A stretch of 64,000 bases of DNA. Source: an uncultured Christensenellaceae bacterium. GTDB lineage: Bacteria; Bacillota; Clostridia; Christensenellales; Borkfalkiaceae. The notes beneath the pieces are model-generated. The model was not told where the DNA came from. It searched no databases and was given only the letters and a program-made list of their open reading frames with translations. A program made the position numbers and the translations under genes. Position 1 is the stretch's first letter; each line of letters opens with the position of its first letter. The stretch is from the NCBI GenBank assembly GCA_910589015.1, contig CAJUSA010000002.1:149019-213018 (forward strand), in the 5' to 3' direction. This document shows, piece by piece, positions 48,613 through 58,640 of the stretch.

Positions 48613-50019
48613 CTATTTATTTTCTATCTCGATTTTGCTCTGTGCAAGCGCACCCATAAACACATTGTAAGTCTCTAATTTGGGATGAATTCCGTCTTCC
48701 AGAAGCGTGCCTACCGTCAGCGCCTGTTCGGTATCGAGGAAGGTCATCCAGGAATATCCCTCGCACCAGGCTTTCATGGCGGCGTTCGTTTCACTCACAC
48801 CCGATTTATACGAGGTATCGCTCCGTTGCGTAATTGCAAAGTAGTAGATATTCGTATCGGGCAAAATGTCATGAATGAGCGTGAACATTCTCTGCAAACT
48901 TTCGGTTGCCGTTTCCGACGAATCGTGATCGTCGTAAAAATTATTCGTGCCGAGATTTACAACAAGATTTTTCGGTGCGGTTTGCCTTAAAAACGTTTCG
49001 GCATACTGCTCCCAATCGTAAGTCGTCGCACCACTGATTCCTGCGCAAATCGCGTCTTTCTCTGCGTACACACTGTAAAAGTTTGTCCAGAAATAGCGGA
49101 CGTCGAAGAAGGAATCCCCGATAAACAGCGTCGTCTTGCCGTCGTCTCCGTCGGTGTTCCACTTGCTCTTCATTTGATTGGCATAATCCGTTTTCTCCTG
49201 ATCGAGCTGCCACTTTTTGCCCGTTTTCGAAAGAGACTTTACGGTAACGTTATAAATCTCGGAATAACCCTCGGTCTGCGCGGTGAGCGTAAACGATCCC
49301 GCTGCAACCGCAGACAGGGTGCGCTTCGTCTTATCGAGCACGGCGATATCGGGATTTTCCCCGCTCCATGTAACCGTTTCACCGTCTTTGAAATAAGAAA
49401 CGTCGGGAAGCGGACTTGCGGGATATCCCACCCATGCGGTTATGTTGCGCACAAGCGTTACAGGGCGCACAGTTTTTACAGTAAACATAATTTCATGATA
49501 CCTCGTTTTTGCGGTAATTGCAATCGTTTTATCGGGAACAAACGCCGTAATATATCCGTTTGAAATTTCGATATCGTTCCCTTCGAAGGAATAAGATATA
49601 GGCTCATACACGCCCGATGGCGTGAACACTGCGTTTATTTGTACCCTCTTTCCGACAGGGAGATTTTCGATATTATCGATCGTAAGCGTGCCTTTTTCAT
49701 ACCGTTCGGTGGAAGTCTTGACCGTAAAGGTCGTTTCGTGGTATTCGGTCTTTGCCGTAACGGGAACAGTTCTTCCGCCCGAAAGAGCAGTCACCTTATT
49801 ATCTTCGATCTTGATCGCATTGCCCTTGAATTCGTACTCGACCGTCGAGGTATATTCTTCATTGGAGAATACGACGGTAATTTCCCGCGTTTCGCCGATT
49901 TTCAAGTTCTCGATATCGGCGATCGAGAGCGTGCCGTAGTCCGTTTGCCCGCAGGCGGCGAAACATAAAAGACACATCGCCGATAAAAATATACCGAGTA
50001 TTCGTTTCAAAAATTTCAT
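48613..50019 (-). CDS. SGNH/GDSL esterase lipoprotein with duplicated N-terminal beta modules
   Basis: 468 residues. Lipobox FAAC (Cys23). Residues about 28-183 hold two related beta repeats (YGTLSIADIENLKIGETREI and KGTLTIDNIENLPVGKRVQI), then a third Ig-like segment to about 262. The C-terminal SGNH hydrolase shows FIGDSFFD (Ser303), GISGATTYDW, NLGTNN (Asn360) and the catalytic DGIHPK (Asp442, His445). Probably removes acetyl groups from the glycan at the cell surface. Its first 180 residues are about 80 percent identical to those of the next protein upstream in the operon. Confidence 0.88.
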   Translation of the reverse strand: MKFLKRILGIFLSAMCLLCFAACGQTDYGTLSIADIENLKIGETREITVVFSNEEYTSTVEYEFKGNAIKIEDNKVTALSGGRTVPVTAKTEYHETTFTVKTSTERYEKGTLTIDNIENLPVGKRVQINAVFTPSGVYEPISYSFEGNDIEISNGYITAFVPDKTIAITAKTRYHEIMFTVKTVRPVTLVRNITAWVGYPASPLPDVSYFKDGETVTWSGENPDIAVLDKTKRTLSAVAAGSFTLTAQTEGYSEIYNVTVKSLSKTGKKWQLDQEKTDYANQMKSKWNTDGDDGKTTLFIGDSFFDVRYFWTNFYSVYAEKDAICAGISGATTYDWEQYAETFLRQTAPKNLVVNLGTNNFYDDHDSSETATESLQRMFTLIHDILPDTNIYYFAITQRSDTSYKSGVSETNAAMKAWCEGYSWMTFLDTEQALTVGTLLEDGIHPKLETYNVFMGALAQSKIEIENK

Positions 50020-50028
50020 AAATGCCCC

Positions 50029-51474
50029 TCAACTATTGTCGCGGCGGGCATTGTTCCAAAGCGCCTCGCCGAAGCGTTTGCCGAGCGTACGGGAATCGTT
50101 TTTATTGAAATGATATTGGTCCGTTCCGTTTACCGTGCCGTCGGCATTGACGATAATAAGATCGTCCGTCCTGACCGTATATACGTTTCCCATTTCGGAG
50201 GCGACGGCGCGCTGCATTGTTACAAACGCAGGCACCTGCGAATTATTTGCATAGGCAAACGAAGTTGCGATTTCTCCGATTACAAACGGCATGCTTTCAA
50301 GGCTTTCGTCGCCCGTAATTTCCTTTAAGTCGGTGCGGATATCCGTGATAAACGCCTTCAACAGCGTTTTATAGCCGTTCGGATTGCCCAAATCCGCCTC
50401 GCCCTGCATCCACGCCATACCCTGCACACGCGGCGTATATCCGTATTCGACAAGCTGAGAATAAACGGCAGCAAAATTATCGACCAGACTCTGATAGAGT
50501 ACTCCCATCGGACTTGCGGAAGCGTTTACGGTATTTCTGCCCCATTGGGAACGGGGATACCAATTTCCCCAATCGTTGTTTTCGCCGCCCGTCGAATTGA
50601 AAAGACTTGTACCGCCCGCCGCCGTTTTCAAAATCATAGCGCGATTGCCTTCGGAATAATGACCGTTCAACGCCTCCGCCATACCGTATTCGGGACCGAT
50701 AAACGACGCGCCTTTTCCGAGCCCCTCTTTCACCTCCGATAAAAACGGATAAGAAAGATAGCTTTGTGCAGGAGTTCCACCGTTGCGCGGCGCGTTGACC
50801 TCGCCCGCATAGCTGATATTTTCGAATACGCCGCCGAGATTTCCGCCCTTCGAAGAATAACCCGCTGCATTGCTCTGCCCCGCAATGATATAAATATCGT
50901 AATATTTTATCTCATCGGGGCAGACGGTCGACACCGTAAAGGTCACTTCGTGATGAGCCGTTTTCGCCGTTACGGTAACCGTTTTATCGGGTATGCGCGC
51001 ACGAACGTAACCGTTTGAAATCTCGATATCGTTTCCCTCAAACGTATAAGAAATGGGCTCATACAAGCCCGACGGCGTAAATACGGCGTTTATTTTTATT
51101 CTCTGCCCGACGGGAAGATTTTCGATATTCTCAATCGTAAGCGTGCCGTTATCGTACCGCTCGGTAGAAGTTTTTACCGTGAACGTCGTTTCGTGGTGCT
51201 TTGTTTTTGCCGTAACGGGCACCGTCCGCCCGCCCGAAAGCGCGGTCACCATTCCGTCTTCGATCTTGATCGCGTTTCCCTTTAACTCGTATTCGATTGC
51301 CGAAGCGTATTCTTCGTTAGAAAACACGGCGGAAATTTCCCGCGTTTCACCGATTTTTAAGTTTTCGATATCGGCAACCGTTAGCGTGCCGTAATCTTTT
51401 TCACCACAGGCGGCAAAACAAAGAAGACACACCGCGGATAAAAATATACCGAGTATTCGTTTCAAAAATTTCAT
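50029..51474 (-). CDS. Acetylesterase lipoprotein (SASA/CE6-like) with the same N-terminal modules
   Basis: 481 residues. Lipobox FAAC (Cys23) and two beta repeats nearly identical to the SGNH protein up to about residue 183. After that the sequence is unrelated: a sialate O-acetylesterase/CE6-type domain with IIAGQSNAAGY (Ser201), AWMQGEADLG (Gln358, Glu360) and a C-terminal TDQYHFN (Asp452, His455). Predicted to deacetylate the target polysaccharide outside the cell. The pair looks like one surface platform carrying two different esterase heads. Confidence 0.88.
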   Translation of the reverse strand: MKFLKRILGIFLSAVCLLCFAACGEKDYGTLTVADIENLKIGETREISAVFSNEEYASAIEYELKGNAIKIEDGMVTALSGGRTVPVTAKTKHHETTFTVKTSTERYDNGTLTIENIENLPVGQRIKINAVFTPSGLYEPISYTFEGNDIEISNGYVRARIPDKTVTVTAKTAHHEVTFTVSTVCPDEIKYYDIYIIAGQSNAAGYSSKGGNLGGVFENISYAGEVNAPRNGGTPAQSYLSYPFLSEVKEGLGKGASFIGPEYGMAEALNGHYSEGNRAMILKTAAGGTSLFNSTGGENNDWGNWYPRSQWGRNTVNASASPMGVLYQSLVDNFAAVYSQLVEYGYTPRVQGMAWMQGEADLGNPNGYKTLLKAFITDIRTDLKEITGDESLESMPFVIGEIATSFAYANNSQVPAFVTMQRAVASEMGNVYTVRTDDLIIVNADGTVNGTDQYHFNKNDSRTLGKRFGEALWNNARRDNS

Positions 51475-51539
51475 AGCAAACCTCTTAAAATTTGCTCCCG
51501 CCGTTTTAACGGCGGGAGTGTCTGCGCCTGTATATCGGC

Positions 51540-54500
51540 TTACTCCTCGATTCCGAGCGCCTCGTTCAACGTTGAGCCACAGTTCATTTGAATGTTGAGC
51601 TGATAAGACTCACCGCCCCACTTGAACCCATCACCGAAACCGATCGCCGCTAACGTTCCGTTTTGGGGAAGACCCGTATCCCATTCGTCGATCTTCGTAA
51701 CGGTTTGAGGGGTCAAGCCCGCATAAATTTCATATTTGCCGCTTTCGGTATTGTAAGCCCAAACCACATAGAACCCGTCGCCTTCGATAAAAGCGTTTTT
51801 CAACTCGGCAGATAGATTGTCGGTTCCTTGCCAATTATCAAGCGAGTAGAATTTGAACGCATTCTCATCCTGCTTCCACCAAAGCGTAACGTTCTTTTCC
51901 ACATTACCGACTTTCAGGTAAATACTGAACGTTTCATGTTTATCGCCCGAATTTTTCAAAAATTCCTTCGACTCAGCGGGAAGAGAAATTTTAGTTGCGA
52001 CAAAGGTGCTGCCCTGTGCAATATCAACCGTATTGAGCCACAGCGTTGCTCCATCAGGCTGCGTGTTGTAAACAAATTCGCCCGTAGCCAGATTTGCACT
52101 CACGATTCTGTTATTCGCAAGAGCGGCGTCATCGAACATCTTCGCCAAATCGAGGGTGATTTCTTCCGCGTCGATATAAATTTCGCCGAGCGAAACGGTC
52201 ACATTTCCAACAACCGCCGTCGCCGTCCAGCGATCCATCATCATGTTTTCAATCACGGCATTGTCGCCGAGCGTAACCGTTTTCGTTTCTCCGTTTCTTT
52301 GGAACGTTATAACAAGTCCGTCCGCATTCCACTTATCGTCCGCACTAAACGAAACGTTGCCGTAAGGAATCTGCTCAAACTCCGCAGCTACCGTGTTTGC
52401 ACCAGCTACAGGATAGAAAGAATATTCCGTCTTGTTGCCCGTGATCACAACGCCGTTGACGGTGAGCTGTTTCAAACGGTAATTTGAGTCGGGCGTGATT
52501 TCAAGCGTGATCTTTTCCCATACGGAATAGGTGTCACCCGAGGTCTTTGTCACCGTGCCGTTCTGCCCTTGCGTGAGCTCGAACGTGGGCGTTGTGAACG
52601 CGGGAAGCGTCGTCGTGATCTCGAACGGAATCCGCATAGGATTTACCCACTCCGCAAAGAATCCAAGCTGAACGGTATCCTCCGCGTACTTCGAATCCAC
52701 TTCGACCGCACCGACGATTTCGCCTTCAACCATCGCGAGAATCAAGTTCGCCTTTCTTATAAGCGAAACTTCCAATCCGTCGCCGTTGAATTTAGCAAGC
52801 CATTCCGATTTTAACGGAGCGCAGCCGTTTAAGTTAAACTTGCCGTTCAAACGAGCAAAGCTGTCTTGCTTGAAGTTATAATAATCTCTTACGCTATTAT
52901 ATCCCGAATGATGTTCTCCATCATACCAGAAATGAAGCGTAATGTTGCTTGCGTCGTCGAATGTATCAAAGCCGAGCTGCACGCCCTCTTTATCGGAGAA
53001 CGCAAGCAGGAAGCCCATACGCTGATTCCAAATATTTTCGTGTTTGAAAATCGCCGTTACCATCACGTCGCCGTATCTCTCGTTGGCGGTCACGTTGAGA
53101 TGTCCGCCATCGCCCGTCACGTTAATGTAACTCTCTTCGTCGTTCTGATGCGAAAGATCGACTTTATTCGCGCCGATTCCGTTGGTATCGTTCACTGCAA
53201 GCATATCGTATTCGAGCACAATTGCCGTTTCGTATGCCGTATCTTTTTCCACGTTAATCGTTCCGCTGAGGTGATTTGCAATTTTCAGCGTATATTCGCC
53301 CGTAAGTACTTTATTTACATACAGTTTCCCATTCGAAAGCGAACCCGAATACGTTTGATTTTTGCCAACCAACTCGAACTCAGCGTTTTCGGCAATCGAA
53401 TTGCCGGTAACACCGTGCTTTTTGCCCGTAACGGTCGCATTCACCGAGCCGTATTCTCTTGCCTTGAACACAACCGAAATGTTTACAATATTCGTCGCCG
53501 TGGTCGTATACGTTCCGTCCGTAAGCCTTGTGATCTGCCGTCCGTTCACAAACAACGTATCGAACGTGTAATCGGAAGTAGGCGTAACAGTAATAACGAG
53601 ATCGTCGCCGTAAGCAAACGTTTGCTTATTCAGCGTTACACTGCCTTGCGCCGAATCACAATCAACCGTCACCTTCGGAACGGCGGGCGTTTGCACCTGC
53701 GGCTCGGCACGGAAGTAATATTTTACACTCTGAACGGCTTTCCATACAAGCATACCGCCCTTTACAAGCGTTTCATCATACTCGTCGGCAAGGGTTGCGG
53801 AATGAACTTCCTGCCCGTTTACAAATACCTTTACCGTTTTGCCCGTGCGCGCAAGCGTCACTTCCAAGCCGTTACCCTCGTAGCAGTCCCGCTCGCCTGC
53901 GGAGAGCGTGTACTCCCATTCGCCGTCGTTTAAGTAAGAATAGCCTTGCTCCGTTCCATAACCCCACCATGACATCTCGCTGTCGCACTTGATTTTACCG
54001 TTATCGACGGAAACAGAATAGATCGCCTGATTTTCAAAGAAGAGGACAATAAACTGTCTGTTTACGTTTGCCTTCTGCACGCGGGCAGTATACGCGATAT
54101 CGGTATAATACTCGTTCGTTGCCACGTTCAAGCCGTTTTCGCCCGTGATCGTAACATAAGGTTCGGCGTCGTTGGAATGGGAAAAATCGTGATGCACGTC
54201 GAACCAACCGCTCGGCGCGGTCGTGAGCATATCGTATTCGAGCTCATGCCTGTTCTCATCCGTCACCGCTTTGTCGCCGAAACTGTCGAAATACTCTTTG
54301 TTTTCGCGCTCGCAGCGATAATGCGCCTTCACGCCGGGTTGCCCCGTTACAGGAATCACCTTTTCCACAACTTCCATGTCGTGCCCGAGCGCGGGGATCA
54401 CCGCGTCCTCCATGGGGGTTGCGCCCGCCTCGTCCGCAAAGTCGTTCTCGCAGCGGTTACAGTGATAGTGTTCGTTTGCACCGTCCTCCGTACAGTCCGC

Positions 54501-54782
54501 TTCCTTCGCCTCCACATGGGTCATGCTGTGTCCGAGCGGGTCTGTTTTTTCCACGTCGTCCCACTTGATTTCGTGTTTTCCCTCGATATCGGAAAAAATC
54601 TTGTCGCAGCCTTCGTCGGTACACTTATAGTAAGCAGCATGCCCGCCCTCGGTGCAGGTTGCCTGCGTTTCGTCCACCCGCTCGATCTTGTGTTCTTGTC
54701 CGCCGCACGCCGCAAACGTTGCTACGGAGCCAAGCAAAAGCGCGCTTGTTGCCAAAATGCCGATCAGTTTTTTGTGTTTCAT
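51540..54782 (-). CDS. Giant modular surface lipoprotein
   Basis: 1080 residues. Lipobox FAAC (Cys26). Residues about 28-180 have three Cys-containing repeats of the pattern C-T-E-x-G..Y-x-C-x-x-C..F (ATCTEGGHAAYYKC.., ADCTEDGANEHYHC.., a third degenerate). Then two copies of a larger unit follow: a lectin-like sandwich opening LEYDML, a B-repeat-like domain (VTPTSDYTFDTLFVNG; ITPDSNYRLKQLTVNG), and a short Ig-like piece (YGSVNATVTG; YGNVSFSADD). A final sandwich ends the chain. No catalytic residues recognised; probably binds the polysaccharide. AAGGAGG precedes the ATG. Confidence 0.75.
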   Translation of the reverse strand: MKHKKLIGILATSALLLGSVATFAACGGQEHKIERVDETQATCTEGGHAAYYKCTDEGCDKIFSDIEGKHEIKWDDVEKTDPLGHSMTHVEAKEADCTEDGANEHYHCNRCENDFADEAGATPMEDAVIPALGHDMEVVEKVIPVTGQPGVKAHYRCERENKEYFDSFGDKAVTDENRHELEYDMLTTAPSGWFDVHHDFSHSNDAEPYVTITGENGLNVATNEYYTDIAYTARVQKANVNRQFIVLFFENQAIYSVSVDNGKIKCDSEMSWWGYGTEQGYSYLNDGEWEYTLSAGERDCYEGNGLEVTLARTGKTVKVFVNGQEVHSATLADEYDETLVKGGMLVWKAVQSVKYYFRAEPQVQTPAVPKVTVDCDSAQGSVTLNKQTFAYGDDLVITVTPTSDYTFDTLFVNGRQITRLTDGTYTTTATNIVNISVVFKAREYGSVNATVTGKKHGVTGNSIAENAEFELVGKNQTYSGSLSNGKLYVNKVLTGEYTLKIANHLSGTINVEKDTAYETAIVLEYDMLAVNDTNGIGANKVDLSHQNDEESYINVTGDGGHLNVTANERYGDVMVTAIFKHENIWNQRMGFLLAFSDKEGVQLGFDTFDDASNITLHFWYDGEHHSGYNSVRDYYNFKQDSFARLNGKFNLNGCAPLKSEWLAKFNGDGLEVSLIRKANLILAMVEGEIVGAVEVDSKYAEDTVQLGFFAEWVNPMRIPFEITTTLPAFTTPTFELTQGQNGTVTKTSGDTYSVWEKITLEITPDSNYRLKQLTVNGVVITGNKTEYSFYPVAGANTVAAEFEQIPYGNVSFSADDKWNADGLVITFQRNGETKTVTLGDNAVIENMMMDRWTATAVVGNVTVSLGEIYIDAEEITLDLAKMFDDAALANNRIVSANLATGEFVYNTQPDGATLWLNTVDIAQGSTFVATKISLPAESKEFLKNSGDKHETFSIYLKVGNVEKNVTLWWKQDENAFKFYSLDNWQGTDNLSAELKNAFIEGDGFYVVWAYNTESGKYEIYAGLTPQTVTKIDEWDTGLPQNGTLAAIGFGDGFKWGGESYQLNIQMNCGSTLNEALGIEE

Positions 54783-54826
54783 AATTCCTCCTTATTTGTA
54801 TCAATCTTCGATTGATGCTTACCTGT

Positions 54827-55855
54827 TTAATTTTCGTCGGCAAACGTCGCGTTTACCGAGATATCGCTTTTACACACAACCGAAAGTTTTCCGTTTTGCA
54901 CGGAAGCGGTGAGATCCTGCACTGCGCCGCCGTTTTCCACTTCGATTTTTGCAAGTTTTTTACCGCTCTCGGGCGTTATGATAAACTCAACGATATCGCC
55001 CGTCACTGCATAGTCGTTCCCGCGGCCCTCCGCAACCGTTCCGCCGCCCGTCGCAGAAATCGCAAGCTTGTTGCTTACAAAGCCGTTTGCATTGAACGTA
55101 TAACCCCCCTTCGGATTCAGCCATCCGTAGAAAGAAAGCTCGTTTCCGCCGAAGTCGTAGCGATCACGTTCGTTTTTCAGCGCCGAGCTCGTCGCGGCAT
55201 GATGGCAGATATCGATATTCATTGTGTCGGGACGGGTCGTCCGCCCAAACAACGAATAAGGCAAGAATATCTCGAACTGATATTCCTGACAGGTTTCGCC
55301 CAACAAATCGCCCACGCGCTTTACCGCAATTTGGGGCGTGGTTTCCCTTGTAAGCGCCATGTTGCGGAAACTCCCGTCTGCCGAAATCTCCGCCCTGCGC
55401 ACGTCGAGCTGTTCGCCCGCCGTTGCGGTGATCTCGTAAAAGCCGTCCTGCCACGTATTTGCCTCGCCGAACGCGAAATAAAATTCAAGCCCGCTGTTCC
55501 ACGAAGAGATTTTCGCAGCATTGTAGTAGACGATCGTGCTCTCCTCTACGTGCGCGGCAAGATAAATGCCGTTTTTACCCGTGTAAGTCGTCAGCCTTAC
55601 GTCCGCCGTGACCTGACCCAAACGCTTTTTGCCGTAAAACCAATTTCTGCCCGTGTAAAAATCTTCGGTAAATTCGCCGTCGAGCGTGACCTCTTCATCG
55701 AGAACGGCGGTACTTTTTTTATAACGTTCGAAAGTATACTCCCGATTCGAATTTATTACGTTGTACTGCGTTTCGCTATTGCACGCCGCCAAAGTGCCGC
55801 AGGATACGGCGAGCGTAATTGCCGAAAGCGCAACCGCAAGCAATTTCTTTTTCAT
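54827..55855 (-). CDS. CBM9-like lipoprotein
   Basis: 342 residues. Lipobox LAAC (Cys25). Residues about 52-250 resemble a CBM9/DOMON beta-sandwich (VTLDGEFTEDFYTG, VTADVRLTTYTGKNGIYLAAHVEE, YQFEIFLPYSLFGRTT, DICHHAATSS). The last ~70 residues form a B-repeat-like domain (ISATGGGTVAEGRG, ITPESGKKLAKIEVENG) like those in the neighbouring 1080-residue protein. Probably a surface glycan-binding protein without enzymatic activity. It lies between the GH43 and the giant lipoprotein genes in the same operon. Confidence 0.75.
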   Translation of the reverse strand: MKKKLLAVALSAITLAVSCGTLAACNSETQYNVINSNREYTFERYKKSTAVLDEEVTLDGEFTEDFYTGRNWFYGKKRLGQVTADVRLTTYTGKNGIYLAAHVEESTIVYYNAAKISSWNSGLEFYFAFGEANTWQDGFYEITATAGEQLDVRRAEISADGSFRNMALTRETTPQIAVKRVGDLLGETCQEYQFEIFLPYSLFGRTTRPDTMNIDICHHAATSSALKNERDRYDFGGNELSFYGWLNPKGGYTFNANGFVSNKLAISATGGGTVAEGRGNDYAVTGDIVEFIITPESGKKLAKIEVENGGAVQDLTASVQNGKLSVVCKSDISVNATFADEN

Positions 55856-55867
55856 CTTCTTCCCTCC

Positions 55868-57733
55868 TTATTGCACCTTGCCGAGCACGGCGATCTCGGC
55901 AATGCCGACCTGCGTTTGATTTTCGGGAACTTCCACCGTGAATTTGATCTGCTTTACCTTGATTGCATCGAATTCCGCATACACTCCGCCGCCGCGTACC
56001 GTGTTGCGCACCGAACCGTCGAAACTGCTGATGACGATATTCGAGCGCTCGTCGAGGTTTAATTCGGCAATGTAATAAGTGATTTCCTGTCCGTTCTCCT
56101 CGCCGATAAATTCGATATTCTTGATCTTACGGAATACTTCTTCTTTCAGCTTAGAGTCGTAAACCATAAATCCGCGCACGGTTTTCAGTTCGTTGAACGT
56201 GATAGAGAACGTGCTCGTTTGAGTAATCTGCGTTTCCTTCACGTGTGCGTTTACAAAGTCCTGATTGACGACAGTATTCATCGAAAGCAATCCGTCATTC
56301 ATATACTCGGCGGAAGAGCCGTTAGCAAACTTGCCCTTTTCCAGCTTTACCGTTCCCTGCTCTGCAATGTTTTTGTATTCCGCTTCGTTATCGAATCTGG
56401 GTTGTACGGTCACGGTCGGTCCGTTCACGTACATGACCTCGATCTCGTTTCCGTCGATATCCTCGGTTTTCAACCATTTGATCTCGTCTAAGGCAAGTTC
56501 TCTTCCGCCGTCCGTCGTACCGTATACCGAATGGCGGTGATAAGCAATATACAATTTGTCGCCGATTTCAAAGAAAGAATGGTGTCCCGTTCCCGAAGCC
56601 TTAGTGTTTCCGCCTGCATCGTAGCTTAAGAGCACGCCGTTTTCTGCTTCGGTGAGTTTACGGAAGGGTCCGAGCGGCGAATCGCCGACCGCCTGCACGA
56701 CGCCGTATCCGGGATCACCGTATCCGCAATAGGAGAGCGTGAGATAATATTTCCCGTTATGATAATACGCTTCGGGTCCCTCGTTGACGAGCGCCGTACC
56801 CGCCAGCTCGAACCATAATGTCTCCACTTCTTCTCCGGCTTTCGCCCTATTATAATCCTCTATCGTCGAATAACCCACGCGCGTTACCACCTCTGCCGTG
56901 GAATAATCGGGTTTGAACCAGTTATCGCATTGAATGGCCAAAATTCCGCGATCCAATCCCAAATAATAGGGATCGTCAAGCGAAACGTAGAGATACTTTT
57001 CGCCCCCGTGCGCCTCGTCCGTTTCGGGAACGATAAACGGGTGCGGATCGATCGTGGGAATATGCGTCGTCGAAATCGACGTTCCGTATTTTTGATTCAA
57101 CACCGCGCCGAATTTGACAGGATCGAAATAAGTGTATTTGTCGAAAGCGTTCTGAAAATCGTCCTTCGTCAACGGCGAATCATTATCGGAGTACGTATGC
57201 ACGTTCTCTGCGCCGAAACAGCTCTCCGCGTCCAAAAAGTCCACGAGCTCGAAGGGCCCGTAAGGACAATCTGAAGTTGCAAGATATAACACGCAGGAAG
57301 CACCTGATTGCGCGGTCGCGCTGAAAAAGTACAAGTACTTTTCCGTTTCCTCGTCGTAGATCACTTCGGGAGCCCACCGGTCTGCCCAACCGCTCGGCGT
57401 TTCCAAAATCGTGCCCATGAATTCCCACTCGATAAAGTCCTTCGTGCGGGAGGTCGTCATATCGTTTGTCGCATAGATGTAGTAGTATCCGTCGCGCGAG
57501 GTATTGTCGAAAACCTGCGGATCGGCAAGCTCCATGATGCGCGCTGCATTTACGTTGGAACGCCACAGTTCGCGGTTGTATTCGGGAACGTCGTGAAGCT
57601 CGCTCGTATATTCCGTGCCGTCGTAATATGGCAGTTCGAGCACGGTTTTTGTTTCCGACCCGCAGCCCGCAAGCGCCGCCGCGGCAAGACAGCCCGTAAG
57701 CGCGATACAAACTGTTTTTGTTATTTTCCTCAT
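55868..57733 (-). CDS. GH43-family glycosidase lipoprotein
   Basis: 621 residues. Lipobox LAGC (Cys24). The five-bladed propeller carries the GH43 triad: general base in ELADPQVF (Asp71), pKa modulator in TIDPHPF (Asp229) and acid in LVNEGPEAYY (Glu318). WADRWAPEVIYDEE and GTGHHSFFEIGDKLYIAYHRH are also typical. A C-terminal beta domain (about 455-621) looks like a discoidin-type sugar-binding module. GH43 enzymes are mostly alpha-L-arabinofuranosidases, arabinanases or beta-xylosidases, so this is the likely extracellular arabinose-releasing enzyme of the locus. Confidence 0.92.
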   Translation of the reverse strand: MRKITKTVCIALTGCLAAAALAGCGSETKTVLELPYYDGTEYTSELHDVPEYNRELWRSNVNAARIMELADPQVFDNTSRDGYYYIYATNDMTTSRTKDFIEWEFMGTILETPSGWADRWAPEVIYDEETEKYLYFFSATAQSGASCVLYLATSDCPYGPFELVDFLDAESCFGAENVHTYSDNDSPLTKDDFQNAFDKYTYFDPVKFGAVLNQKYGTSISTTHIPTIDPHPFIVPETDEAHGGEKYLYVSLDDPYYLGLDRGILAIQCDNWFKPDYSTAEVVTRVGYSTIEDYNRAKAGEEVETLWFELAGTALVNEGPEAYYHNGKYYLTLSYCGYGDPGYGVVQAVGDSPLGPFRKLTEAENGVLLSYDAGGNTKASGTGHHSFFEIGDKLYIAYHRHSVYGTTDGGRELALDEIKWLKTEDIDGNEIEVMYVNGPTVTVQPRFDNEAEYKNIAEQGTVKLEKGKFANGSSAEYMNDGLLSMNTVVNQDFVNAHVKETQITQTSTFSITFNELKTVRGFMVYDSKLKEEVFRKIKNIEFIGEENGQEITYYIAELNLDERSNIVISSFDGSVRNTVRGGGVYAEFDAIKVKQIKFTVEVPENQTQVGIAEIAVLGKVQ

Positions 57734-57749
57734 AGTTTTCTCCTTGTTT

Positions 57750-58640
57750 TTATTCTTTTCCGCCGCCTACCGCGATTCCCGCAATGAAGAACTTCTGCAC
57801 GAAGCAATACAGCAGGAGCATGGGAAGAAGCCCGACGAGCGCAGAAGCGCACTGCACGTTTTTGTAACCGCCCTCCGAACCGACGAACGAAACGATCTGC
57901 GACATGGAAAGCTGCAACGTCCACATAGATTTATTGCCGACGAGATATAATAGCGGTCCCTGATAATCGTTGTAGCCGCCCACAAACGCAAAGATAAATT
58001 GCGCTAAAAACGCGGGAATCGAAAGCGGGATCATCATGCGGAAGTAAATTCCGATCGTACCGACGCCGTCGATTTTAGACGCCTCCACGATCTCTTTGTT
58101 GATCCCATCGAAATACATTCTCAAAAAGAAAATCGTTCCCGCACTTCCGAACATTCCCGGAATAAATAGCGGCAGAATGCTCTTTTGCCAGCCGATTGCC
58201 GAATAGAACAAATAGCTCACCATGCCGAACGCGCCGAGCGGGATACTCATGGTCGCGATTTCGATCATAAACAGAATGTTTTTCCCCGGCACTTTCACTT
58301 TGGCGTAAACATACGCCGCCGCACCCGAAACGAGCAGTCCCACTATTGTAGGGATCGTCGTCATCCAAAGCGTATTCAAAAATCCGCGCAATATGGACGG
58401 CACACCGCCGACCGCATACGGATCGTTTTTGAACAGCACCTCGTACCCTTCGGTAGAAAACTTCGGCGCCCATACGAATCCGATGCTGTGTGAAATCTCG
58501 TAGTCGGAAGCAAACGAAGTGATAATAATGATAATAAACGGCAAAACGAGAATCAGGAAATAAATTGCCAATCCGATATAAGTGACGATATCGGCAATCA
58601 GTTTCGTTCTGCGTTTGGAGGAAGTTTTTTCGTTTCTCAT
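57750..58640 (-). CDS. Sugar ABC transporter permease, MalG type
   Basis: 296 residues with six membrane helices and a basic N-terminus. The coupling loop is VEASKIDGVGTIGIYFRMMIPL, where the usual EAA is EAS. Its start overlaps the stop of the MalF-type gene by four bases. With that gene and the interrupted binding protein it forms the CUT1 transporter of the second locus. No ATPase nearby. Confidence 0.93.
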   Translation of the reverse strand: MRNEKTSSKRRTKLIADIVTYIGLAIYFLILVLPFIIIIITSFASDYEISHSIGFVWAPKFSTEGYEVLFKNDPYAVGGVPSILRGFLNTLWMTTIPTIVGLLVSGAAAYVYAKVKVPGKNILFMIEIATMSIPLGAFGMVSYLFYSAIGWQKSILPLFIPGMFGSAGTIFFLRMYFDGINKEIVEASKIDGVGTIGIYFRMMIPLSIPAFLAQFIFAFVGGYNDYQGPLLYLVGNKSMWTLQLSMSQIVSFVGSEGGYKNVQCASALVGLLPMLLLYCFVQKFFIAGIAVGGGKE

